A stretch of 5,941 nt of DNA from Acidobacteriota bacterium (GTDB lineage Bacteria; Acidobacteriota; UBA6911; RPQK01; JADFOI01): the NCBI GenBank assembly GCA_022545645.1, contig JACZQQ010000171.1, forward strand, positions 1-5,941, given 5' to 3'. Below, piece by piece: positions 1 to 5,873 of this stretch. The notes beneath the pieces are model-generated. The model was not told where the DNA came from. It saw nothing but the letters and a program-made list of their open reading frames with translations, and made no database searches. A program made the translations under genes and the position numbers. Positions within the stretch are counted from its first letter, which is position 1. Each line of letters begins with the position of its first letter.

Positions 1-84
1 CACCCTTTGTGCAATCCCTTTCGGATAGATTTTTAATGAGGCAACAAATACCCTTTGGGATAGATTTTTACGTGAGGCAACGGG
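1..84 (+). mobile_element. Right end of an upstream IS copy (partial)
   Basis: Positions 7-84 are identical, base for base, to 4314-4391, the right end of the complete IS copy further along. Positions 1-6 also align with two mismatches, so the homology probably continues out of the window. The segment holds the two tandem terminal-repeat units of this element (19-44 and 54-80, each ending in the octamer tgaggcaa or its close equivalent). Its transposase would lie left of position 1 on the plus strand. The identity implies either recent transposition of both copies or recombination between them. Identity stops at position 85, which marks the element/flank boundary to within about four bases. 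Confidence 0.85.
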
Positions 85-251
85 GAGTGCTGACCCGGTG
101 AGAAGTCTTGACCCGATAGGGATTTAGGCTGGGGTGGATCAAGAAACCGGCGACTCTGGTGCCAGGCCAGATAGCCCCAGAGGCCTATGAAGAGCAGGTA
201 GCGCTGATGGAAATGGTGCTCGACAGCCGTGCAGGATGTACGAACCAGCAC
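33..251 (-). pseudogene. Possible small ORF cut by the IS end (72 codons, doubtful)
   Basis: A GTG-initiated frame begins 27 bp after the cytochrome stop codon, in the same direction. A purine-rich Shine-Dalgarno-like stretch (GGGGAG on the minus strand, 256-261) lies four bases before the start. The first 56 or so codons are outside the IS and encode a short hydrophobic stretch (residues about 18-30, YLLFIGLWGYLAW) followed by a basic and proline-rich tail. Codons 57-72 and the stop are supplied by the IS right end, so any native C-terminus has been lost. I recognise no family. It could be the stump of a third, membrane-anchored operon gene, or a chance frame; the good ribosome-site position is the main argument for the former. 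Confidence 0.22.
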
Positions 252-278
252 CGAACTCCCCGGCTGAGCGGCAGGAAC

Positions 279-857
279 TTATTGGGTGCCGAGATGTTCG
301 GCCACGTAATCTTCTACTGTCTGCCGCTCGTCGTCAGTGAGCTCGACGCCGAAGCTGATCATCCTGCTGATGGTGTCTTGCCATTCCGCTCTGGATTTGC
401 GCGAACTCGTCACCAGCTGCAGCGCATGACACCCGGTGCAAGTGCGATCCAGAATCACTCGACCCGGCTCATCCGGAAGAGTTGCACGACCCCCGGAGGT
501 CGCCCCTTCTGCCGCCGGAGCAGCTGAATCGGTACCATAGGTGGCGGTTAGATAAGCGATCAAAGGATCGATTTCATCGGGCATCAACTGTGCGCCCCTT
601 GAGATCATCGAATAAACGGTGTCTCTCCAGCGTTCTTCCGTTTTACCCTGAACCATGATGTGACCGATGCCATGACACTGAATACAGGCCTGGCCGAAGA
701 TGTTCCGGCCTTCACTCACCCCTTCCACTTGGGACTGGCTGACGGTGACCGGTGCTGGAGAGGCCAAACCCACGTAATGGGTGCCTATCAGAACCATCCC
801 CAGCAAAAAGGTTGCAGTCAGTAACGTTCTTGCTATGTGCCTCAATGAGAAAAACAA
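279..857 (-). CDS. Dihaem c-type cytochrome, membrane-anchored or periplasmic
   Basis: This 192-aa protein carries two covalent haem-binding motifs, CIQCH (residues 58-62) and CTGCH (140-144). Residues about 8-29 form a hydrophobic segment after Arg/His residues, acting as a signal peptide or an N-terminal anchor, so the haem domains would lie in the periplasm. The two domains look like an internal duplication. Each has a Trp about 15 residues after the haem His (W77, W159), then Asp-Thr and a Met exactly 22 residues after that His (M84, M166), then a Gly and an acidic helix. M84 and M166 are the best axial-ligand candidates. The linker (about 108-125) is Ala/Gly/Ser-rich. The gene starts 33 bp after the TPP-enzyme stop, so the two are almost certainly co-transcribed, and it may be that enzyme's electron acceptor (inference). 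The start is a TTG with a well-placed ribosome site; an in-frame stop lies five codons upstream. Confidence 0.9.
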   Translation of the reverse strand: MFFSLRHIARTLLTATFLLGMVLIGTHYVGLASPAPVTVSQSQVEGVSEGRNIFGQACIQCHGIGHIMVQGKTEERWRDTVYSMISRGAQLMPDEIDPLIAYLTATYGTDSAAPAAEGATSGGRATLPDEPGRVILDRTCTGCHALQLVTSSRKSRAEWQDTISRMISFGVELTDDERQTVEDYVAEHLGTQ

Positions 858-864
858 CGTCTTA

Positions 865-870
865 TTCCTT
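865..870 (-). promoter_or_regulatory. Ribosome binding site deciding the TTG start of the cytochrome gene
   Basis: The minus strand reads AAGGAA seven bases before the TTG at 857. No ATG or GTG lies between the upstream in-frame stop (873-875) and this TTG. Starting at the internal Met (residue 21) would remove half of the signal/anchor segment. The TTG is therefore the best start. Confidence 0.6.
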
Positions 871-890
871 TTTTAGATCTCGTACGAAAA

Positions 891-2795
891 TCAGGCTTTC
901 TTTTTGCGCAGCTTAGCAATCGAGTGTTGCGGGTACCAGGTACTCTCAGCAAATAGCCCGTCCCGTGCCACTTCCAGATCCAGCATGTAGGGCCTGCCGT
1001 CTCTCATGGTTTTAACCGCTCTTTGCAAGGCTGGAGCCAAATCATTGGGATCGCTGACCTTTTCACCCCGAATATCGTAAGCAGAAGCCATCTTGGCGAA
1101 GTCCACGTCTGGAGACCCCAGGTAGCTGGTCATATCCCTGCCGGTCTGGAATTGGAGGCCGCCGAGCACCATATTGCGATTGCGGGTCTCATTGTAGCCG
1201 TGATTGTTCATGATCACAACCAGCAAGGGAGCCTCATAGCGAGCGATACTCCACAAGGTTTCCGACTGACCAAACAGAAACCCTCCATCACCCTGTATGG
1301 CAACCACCTGGCGGTCCGGCAAGGCCAGCTGCACACCCAGAGCAGCCCCGATGCCCCAACCCAGAGCCGCACCAGCGGATCGTCCGATGCGATGCTTTTG
1401 CCCTTCACCCTGCCTCAAGTAATGCAGCAGCTTGTAGTCTTGGCTTCCCAATTCCGGCACCAGCACGGCATCCCTATCGAGGGCCTGCTCCAGCTCGTAG
1501 CCGACCCGTTCCCACGAGATTGGTGTTTTGTCAAAACGGCCCCGCAACGCTATCTGCCTTGCCTTCTCTAGTTTCTGAGTGTATTCATTTGTTTTCGCCA
1601 GCCGCTCCTCTCGGATTCGCTTCTGTCGGTCCTCGGTCAAAATACCGTCCAGGTCATCGGCCAAATCAGCGATGGTGACCGGAACATGGGCCAGAATGGG
1701 CCGATCCGTACGCCGGTGCTTTCCAATCAGATCAGCATCGCTGCTGGCGTGTACCAGGCGCGCGCCCTTGGGCAATTCCTGAGAGGCCTGGGCACCCAGA
1801 TTGACCACCAGATCGATATTCTCGGGAAACCTCAGAGGCGGGCTGTACTCACTCAGGAAGAGAGGATGGTGGGTTGGAAAATCGCTGAAGAGAGGAGATC
1901 TCCGATCCTGGGCAACCGGGACCGACAGCTTTTCGGCCAATGCCACAATTTCCTTTGTCGCTCCTCCCCGGGTGATTTCGGAACCCACAATGAAAATAGG
2001 ATTCTTGGCCTCTGCCAACAGCTCCGCAGCCTTCTCTATCCGATCGCTGCCGGCGCGAAAAAGCGGGCGAGTGTCCTTGGGGTCCATCTTGAGAATAGGG
2101 GCCCTGATCTTTGTACCCAGGAGATCAGCCGGAAAATCCAATGTCACCGGTGCGCCGGGAGGCGTGAAGGCGAATTTCATGGCCCGGCGAAGGGTCTTGG
2201 GCATGGTCTCTGCATCCACACAGCTCCAGTTCCAGGCCGTGAAAGGTTCGGTGGGTTTCAGATGATCATCCCATTCCTCATAAGAATCCTGTCCTCCCTG
2301 CCCTTCCAACACCTGCCGCCCATAACTGACTATCATGGGGGTGTGATCCTTCCAGGCGTTGTACAGATTGCTGATGGAATTCCCCACTCCCACCTTGCTT
2401 CCCACAAAGAAGCCCAGCGTATTGCTGGCCAGGGCATATCCTTGGGCTGTGGATACGGCTTGTCCCTCGTGGGTGACCATGATCAGGTTGATCTTGTCCA
2501 TGTCCACCCCATCTATCATGGTGGCGACGCCGGAGGTGTTGGTATGAAAAATGTACTTCACTCCAGCCGCTTTCAATTGCTCGACCAGGGCCGCACCGGC
2601 CGTGCCCTCGAACATCTCCACCCGGCCGGCTGGGCCCCGGCCCTCGTCAGCCTCCAATTGAACATTCATAGAGGCGAGTAAAGATTCAGCCGCTAGGGTG
2701 GTCACACCGACAGCGGTCAAAGCCTGAATAAAATCTCTCCTGGAAGTCTTGTTCGACAAGTACCGCTCCAGTGTCTGGTAAATTCCCTTATTCAT
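891..2795 (-). CDS. Tat-signal-bearing TPP-dependent enzyme (acetolactate synthase/pyruvate oxidase-like)
   Basis: This 634-aa protein has the three-domain layout of the TPP-dependent decarboxylase/oxidase superfamily: a PYR domain (about 60-225), a central domain (about 250-380) and a PP domain (about 440-610). In the PYR domain, E110 (in THEGQA) matches the conserved Glu that activates the TPP aminopyrimidine. The PP domain has the TPP/Mg motif GDG (502-504), then 25 residues, then the Asn pair N530-N531. The N-terminus has TSRRDFIQAL (17-26) followed by a mildly hydrophobic run, matching a Tat signal (S/T-R-R-x-F-I/L). Tat exports folded, cofactor-loaded proteins, so an envelope location is inferred; this is unusual for the superfamily. 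The ATG at 2795 is preferred to a TTG at 2888 because AGGAGG precedes it and the Tat motif then falls near the N-terminus. It leads an operon with the downstream cytochrome. The substrate (a 2-oxoacid or relative) and FAD binding cannot be read from sequence. Confidence 0.9.
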   Translation of the reverse strand: MNKGIYQTLERYLSNKTSRRDFIQALTAVGVTTLAAESLLASMNVQLEADEGRGPAGRVEMFEGTAGAALVEQLKAAGVKYIFHTNTSGVATMIDGVDMDKINLIMVTHEGQAVSTAQGYALASNTLGFFVGSKVGVGNSISNLYNAWKDHTPMIVSYGRQVLEGQGGQDSYEEWDDHLKPTEPFTAWNWSCVDAETMPKTLRRAMKFAFTPPGAPVTLDFPADLLGTKIRAPILKMDPKDTRPLFRAGSDRIEKAAELLAEAKNPIFIVGSEITRGGATKEIVALAEKLSVPVAQDRRSPLFSDFPTHHPLFLSEYSPPLRFPENIDLVVNLGAQASQELPKGARLVHASSDADLIGKHRRTDRPILAHVPVTIADLADDLDGILTEDRQKRIREERLAKTNEYTQKLEKARQIALRGRFDKTPISWERVGYELEQALDRDAVLVPELGSQDYKLLHYLRQGEGQKHRIGRSAGAALGWGIGAALGVQLALPDRQVVAIQGDGGFLFGQSETLWSIARYEAPLLVVIMNNHGYNETRNRNMVLGGLQFQTGRDMTSYLGSPDVDFAKMASAYDIRGEKVSDPNDLAPALQRAVKTMRDGRPYMLDLEVARDGLFAESTWYPQHSIAKLRKKKA

Positions 2796-2799
2796 TACG

Positions 2800-2805
2800 C
2801 CTCCT
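2800..2805 (-). promoter_or_regulatory. Strong Shine-Dalgarno of the TPP-enzyme gene
   Basis: The minus strand reads AGGAGG four bases before the ATG at 2795. It selects the start that puts the twin-arginine motif at residues 19-20. The longer alternative from a TTG at 2888 would bury that motif 50 residues in. Confidence 0.7.
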
Positions 2806-2859
2806 GTGATTCTTGGCCCTCTGATTGGACGTTCGGTGACCGGCAGGCCCACTGTCGGC

Positions 2860-2888
2860 AGCTTACACCCAAGGTCCAGGATAATCAA
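2860..2888 (-). promoter_or_regulatory. Weak candidate promoter for the TPP/cytochrome operon
   Basis: On the minus strand TTGATT (2883-2888) and TAAGCT (2860-2865) are separated by 17 bp, with 4/6 and 3/6 matches to the sigma-70 consensus. It lies in the roughly 100 bp of non-IS sequence left between the IS left end and the gene start. The match is poor, and the real promoter may have been separated from the operon by the IS insertion. Confidence 0.18.
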
Positions 2889-2896
2889 CCGGCGAA

Positions 2897-2957
2897 TTGC
2901 CTCATCAAAAATCTATTCGAAATGGATACGTTGCCTCATTTAAAAATCTATTCGAAA
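2897..2957 (+). repeat. Left IS end: two tandem terminal-repeat units
   Basis: Unit 1 (2897-2922) and unit 2 (2931-2957) both read ttgcctcat, then one or two variable bases, then aaaaatctattcgaaa. Their starts are 34 bp apart. Both match the inverse complement of the two units at the right end, with a few mismatches. This pattern is consistent with two transposase-binding sites per end (inference). Confidence 0.85.
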
Positions 2958-3015
2958 TTGCCTGGGCGTGAGCCGGGGAATAGAAGAGTCCTCCATGAAG
3001 GAATGGAGGGCAGGA

Positions 3016-4236
3016 ATGAGGTTAACGATGGCAGAAAAGGGTGTATTGGTCAAAAGCTTTGCCCCCCGCTACCGGAAGAAGGGCAAGAAGGTAAAGGGGG
3101 AAGTGCTGACGGAGTTTACCCAGATGACGGGCTACAACCGTTGCTATGGGGCCTATCTGCTGCGCCACCAGGGCAGGCGGATCCGGTTGAGCTCCAAGCT
3201 GGTGGCGGTGGGAGACATCGGCAAGAAAGCGGGTGGGCAGAGGGCCCGCAAATACGAACAGAAAGTTCTAAAGGCGCTGAAGATGATCTGGAAGATACTG
3301 GACTATTTGTGTGGCAAACGTCTGGTCGCGATTTTGCCCGAAGTGGTGCCCATTTTACAAAGACATGGGGAGCTGAAAGTGGATGCCGACACGCGAGAGC
3401 GGTTGATCCAGATCAGCGCCGCCACCATCGATCGGCTGCTGGCGCCCGAGAGGTGCAAGCACCGTCTCAAGGGGCGATCCGGGACCAAGCCGGGAACGCT
3501 GCTCAAACACCAGATTCCGATTAAGCGTTTCGCCGACTGGCAAGAGGACCGCCCCGGTTTTTTGGAAGTGGACCTGGTGGGCCATGAGGGAGGCCAGGGG
3601 CGGGGGGATTACTGTCAAACCTTGGATGTGACCGATGTATACACAGGCTGGACAGAGGTCCGAGCGGTGCGCAATAAGGCCCAGGTGTGGGTCCTGGAAG
3701 CGATGAAGCTGCTTGAGAAGCGCTCGCCCTTCCCTTGGCTGGGGATGGCTTCGGACAACGGCAGCGAGTTCATCAACCAACACTTGATTCGTTTTTGTGA
3801 GCAGGAGGAGATCAGCTTCAGCCGAACCCGTCCCTCGCGCAAGAATGACAACCCTTATGTGGAGCAGAAAAACTATTCGGTGGTTCGGCGAGCCGTGGGT
3901 TATGCTCGCTACGAGGGAGAGCGAGAACTGGAGCTGGTGAACGAGTTGTACGATCGGCTGCGACTGCAGATCAACTTTTTCAAGCCGGTCATGAAGATGG
4001 TGGCCAAGCAACGTCGAGGGTCTCGGATCTGGAAAAAGTACGATGTGCCCAAAACCCCCTACCGGCGGATCTGCGAGTCCCCTGAGGTGGCGGGCAAGAT
4101 CAAGCGGGAACTGGCCCAAGAGTATGAGAAGCTTAATCCGGCCCAGTTGGCACGGCAGATCGGTTGGCTTCAGAATTGCCTTTTGCTCAAACTGACTCCT
4201 GAGCAGAAGAAACGATGGGAAGCGGGCTGGATGTGA
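3016..4236 (+). CDS. IS transposase, DD(35)E integrase-core (rve) type
   Basis: This 406-aa protein would catalyse cutting and joining of the surrounding IS. The N-terminal 100 or so residues are strongly basic and helical (AEKGVLVKSFAPRYRKK, then TGYNRCYGAYLLR), consistent with a helix-turn-helix end-binding domain. The catalytic core has D186 (in LEVDLVGH), D247 (in ASDNGSEF) and E283 (in DNPYVEQKN), giving D-60-D-35-E spacing, which is canonical for the integrase superfamily. A basic C-terminal region follows. All three acidic residues are present and there is no frameshift, so it is probably active. I chose the ATG at 3016 because GGAGG lies six bases upstream. ATG 2995 and GTG 2968 are in frame but have weak ribosome sites, and ATG 3028 is also possible. 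The stop leaves about 150 bp to the right end. Confidence 0.9.
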   Translation: MRLTMAEKGVLVKSFAPRYRKKGKKVKGEVLTEFTQMTGYNRCYGAYLLRHQGRRIRLSSKLVAVGDIGKKAGGQRARKYEQKVLKALKMIWKILDYLCGKRLVAILPEVVPILQRHGELKVDADTRERLIQISAATIDRLLAPERCKHRLKGRSGTKPGTLLKHQIPIKRFADWQEDRPGFLEVDLVGHEGGQGRGDYCQTLDVTDVYTGWTEVRAVRNKAQVWVLEAMKLLEKRSPFPWLGMASDNGSEFINQHLIRFCEQEEISFSRTRPSRKNDNPYVEQKNYSVVRRAVGYARYEGERELELVNELYDRLRLQINFFKPVMKMVAKQRRGSRIWKKYDVPKTPYRRICESPEVAGKIKRELAQEYEKLNPAQLARQIGWLQNCLLLKLTPEQKKRWEAGWM

Positions 4237-4325
4237 AAATCTTTCTCTTGCTGCAGGCTGCGGGTGTTGAGCAAGGGGTTGCCACTCCTCTGGCTGGTGC
4301 TTTTCACCACCACTTGTGCAATCCC

Positions 4326-4387
4326 TTTCGGATAGATTTTTAATGAGGCAACAAATACCCTTTGGGATAGATTTTTACGTGAGGCAA
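4326..4387 (+). repeat. Right IS end: two tandem terminal-repeat units
   Basis: The inner unit (4326-4351) and outer unit (4361-4387) both run ttt, c/g, ggatagattttta, then two or three bases, then gaggcaa. The two ends are 36 bp apart, separated by caaataccc. Each unit is an inverted copy of the left-end units. The same pair recurs at 19-44 and 54-80. Confidence 0.85.
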
Positions 4388-4418
4388 CGGGTGAATAAGA
4401 GTCTCTAGTGCGGGGAAG

Positions 4419-4862
4419 CTAGTACGGCGAGTTATGCCGATGAGCCTCTCTCCACTGGCCTCCCTGCTTAATCCACATCCCTGAACGTTGGTCTCTGGAT
4501 TGTATCGTCGTGCCATCGGTAGTAGTGATTGTTCCGACGACGTAGCCTGTGACGATTGCGGCATTGCCATAGACTCTGACCTCTAGGTGCCGGACCTGTA
4601 GGTTGAGTCTCTGACCAGCATCGTAGGCGGACTGGAAGCGGTTCCTTTGCTCTTCAAGAGAGTACTCCCTCTCAAGGAGACCACCACCTGGACCGAAAGA
4701 GGTGTATTCTGGCATGTGGTATCGGGTTTGGGAGTTCGCATCCCCAGCGCTGATCGCAGCAGAATAACCTAGCACCGCCACCTTCACATCATCCACATCA
4801 TCGGCCATGGCGACAGTCATCGCAAACATGCAGACTACCCACAGTGTTGTTAATGCTTTCAT
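4419..4862 (-). CDS. Secreted NTF2/SnoaL-like (DUF4440-type) protein
   Basis: This 147-aa protein begins with a clear Sec signal peptide (residues 1-20, MKA then a hydrophobic run, likely cleaved after AMA). The mature part has the length and pattern of an NTF2-like cone fold: a helix DVKVAVLGYSAAISAGDA, a strand pattern VRVYGNAAIVTGYVVG (95-110), and a closing strand with GMWIKQGGQWREAHRHNS (128-145), where the Trp and C-terminal His residues are typical of DUF4440/SnoaL-like proteins. These domains serve as small enzymes or ligand binders, and the sequence does not tell which. ATG 4862 is favoured because GGAGGT (4868-4873) lies five bases before it and the signal peptide starts there; a longer frame from 4931 would put 23 polar residues ahead. 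The stop lies about 30 bp from the IS right end, and the gene appears intact. Confidence 0.8.
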   Translation of the reverse strand: MKALTTLWVVCMFAMTVAMADDVDDVKVAVLGYSAAISAGDANSQTRYHMPEYTSFGPGGGLLEREYSLEEQRNRFQSAYDAGQRLNLQVRHLEVRVYGNAAIVTGYVVGTITTTDGTTIQSRDQRSGMWIKQGGQWREAHRHNSPY

Positions 4863-4867
4863 TTCAG

Positions 4868-4873
4868 ACCTCC
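4868..4873 (-). promoter_or_regulatory. Shine-Dalgarno deciding the start of the NTF2-like gene
   Basis: The minus strand reads GGAGGT five bases before the ATG at 4862. This places the start immediately before the signal peptide. Confidence 0.65.
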
Positions 4874-4998
4874 CTCTTTGCTGAGCAGGGTTAAAGAGCT
4901 TGGATTGAATAGCCATGGTCTGACTGACCACTCTTTGCCCCCCTCGATGTGTGTTTTTTACAAATGTTACGCCTGGAGGGGGTTAACGGCAATGGGAA

Positions 4999-5027
4999 TT
5001 GCCCAGATAGCCTATGCACTGTAAAAT
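4999..5027 (+). promoter_or_regulatory. Sigma-70-like promoter of the nuclease-like gene
   Basis: TTGCCC (4999-5004) and TAAAAT (5022-5027) are separated by exactly 17 bp, with 4/6 and 5/6 consensus matches. Transcription would start near 5034, giving a leader of only about 20 bases. No Shine-Dalgarno is visible before the ATG at 5055. The position fits the gene downstream, but promoter function is inferred. Confidence 0.45.
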
Positions 5028-5054
5028 AAGCTCAATTCGTACACCGACAGTCCT

Positions 5055-5873
5055 ATGGAAACAACCGAGAAGATCGTAGAAGCCTACTGCCGCTACATCA
5101 AGGGCTGGGCAACTATCCCAAACATCAAGTGTTCAGGCCAGTATGAGATTGATCTTCTCGCCGTAGATCCGAGGACTCTGGATCACTACCACATTGAGAC
5201 AGGTGTTTCGATATCTGGGTCATTCTCCAAACTCACTGCTAAACCCTTTAGTCCCGAAGATTTCAAGGTTCCAGTCAAAAAAGCTGTTCAGAGACGAACG
5301 GTTGGCTATTTTGCCGTGAGAAAGTTTGGTCCACCGCAGGTAGTGGACAAGCTCGAAGAATATGGCTTCAAGAAAGGACGGTACTCGAAGGTCATTGTGA
5401 CATGGGGTTGGACAGATGAAGCAAAAGACCAGGCTAAGAAGCACGGCATAATTTTGTGGGACTTTCGGGAGCTTTTGAGGGACATCGGAGAAGTTTTCAG
5501 TGACGTTCGCACTTACTTTACGGATGACACCCTAAGAACCCTGCAGCTATTTGCAAAGGCGTTGGAGACAGGCATCTCTAAGGCTAGGAGTGAAAACATG
5601 CCAACTGCCCAGAATTTCCGGCACGAACTTCTGGCAATGTTTAATGAAGCTGAAAAGCAGGACCTCTCTAGCGTAGAAATTAAAGCTCGAAAACTCCATC
5701 GGCGAGTAGGCGGCTATCCAGGCCCGAATCATCGCATGCCAACCTGTTGCGATGTAATGCTTGCAGAGAAAAGAGTCAACGACAGGATTTTATCTCAGCC
5801 CCGTAAGGGGAAGGGAGCGTCTTTGACAATCCATTACACCATCCCCAGAGCACAGAAGAAACTCCCCTTGTAA
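5055..5873 (+). CDS. Hypothetical protein, PD-(D/E)XK-like N-terminus with a His/Cys C-terminal domain
   Basis: I recognise no named function for this 272-aa protein. Residues 1-60 follow the pattern of restriction-endonuclease-like folds: a helix, then GQYEIDLLAVDP (28-39) and a strand HYHIETGVSIS (44-54). D33 and E48 would be the metal-binding acids, but the usual ExK Lys is absent (E48-T-G-V), so activity is uncertain. Residues 110-146 hold a strand-helix-strand ending WDFRELLRDIGE, as in nuclease-like proteins where a second strand precedes a helix. The C-terminal part (about 205-265) is distinct, with LHRRVGGYPG (214-223), then NHRMPTCCDVM (225-235) and a basic Gly/Lys stretch; H226, C231 and C232 could form a metal or active site. 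No signal peptide or membrane segment is seen, so it is probably cytosolic. By eye its GC is lower than that of the TPP operon. The ATG at 5055 is the first Met and has a promoter upstream but no clear ribosome site. Confidence 0.75.
   Translation: METTEKIVEAYCRYIKGWATIPNIKCSGQYEIDLLAVDPRTLDHYHIETGVSISGSFSKLTAKPFSPEDFKVPVKKAVQRRTVGYFAVRKFGPPQVVDKLEEYGFKKGRYSKVIVTWGWTDEAKDQAKKHGIILWDFRELLRDIGEVFSDVRTYFTDDTLRTLQLFAKALETGISKARSENMPTAQNFRHELLAMFNEAEKQDLSSVEIKARKLHRRVGGYPGPNHRMPTCCDVMLAEKRVNDRILSQPRKGKGASLTIHYTIPRAQKKLPL

Larger units (their letters stand above)
2897..4387 (+). mobile_element. Complete insertion sequence with integrase-core DDE transposase (about 1.49 kb)
   Basis: The element is bounded by inverted terminal repeats beginning ttgcctca at 2897 and ending tgaggcaa at 4387, and it holds one transposase gene covering most of its length. 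Each end has the repeat unit twice. The last 78 bp are identical to the end of another copy at 7-84. The four bases after the terminal octamer (cggg) are shared by both copies, so the true right end could be 4391, but the left flank does not mirror them. No exact target-site duplication is visible: ccggcgaa (2889-2896) and cgggtgaa (4388-4395) agree at only 6 of 8 positions. The family is uncertain; the transposase resembles the group often labelled ISNCY or IS481-like. Confidence 0.88.

Noticed and set aside
1..84. CRISPR-like array, because similar AT-rich units recur
   Set aside because: There are only two units per site, they are inverted at the opposite IS end, and they coincide with element boundaries. 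They are terminal repeats.
159..527. Plus-strand reading frame opposite the cytochrome gene
   Set aside because: It overlaps the minus-strand cytochrome, whose two CxxCH motifs and signal segment are unmistakable. The plus-strand product has no recognisable features.
1686..2681. Long plus-strand reading frame (331 codons) inside the TPP-enzyme gene
   Set aside because: It is antisense to the PYR and central domains of the TPP enzyme. Its composition is that of a shadow frame, with no domain pattern or ribosome site.
2796..2888. N-terminal extension of the TPP enzyme from a TTG at 2888
   Set aside because: The 31 extra residues have no family pattern. The AGGAGG before the ATG at 2795 and the Tat motif position argue for the shorter protein.
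3355..4119. Minus-strand reading frame (254 codons) inside the transposase
   Set aside because: It is antisense to the DDE catalytic core and has the His/Leu/Pro-rich look of a shadow frame.
4247..4309. Small inverted repeats after the transposase (CTTGCT/AGCAAG; TGGTG/CACCA)
   Set aside because: The stems are only 5-6 bp, one has a long loop, and neither is followed by a T-run at the right distance. This is insufficient to call a terminator.
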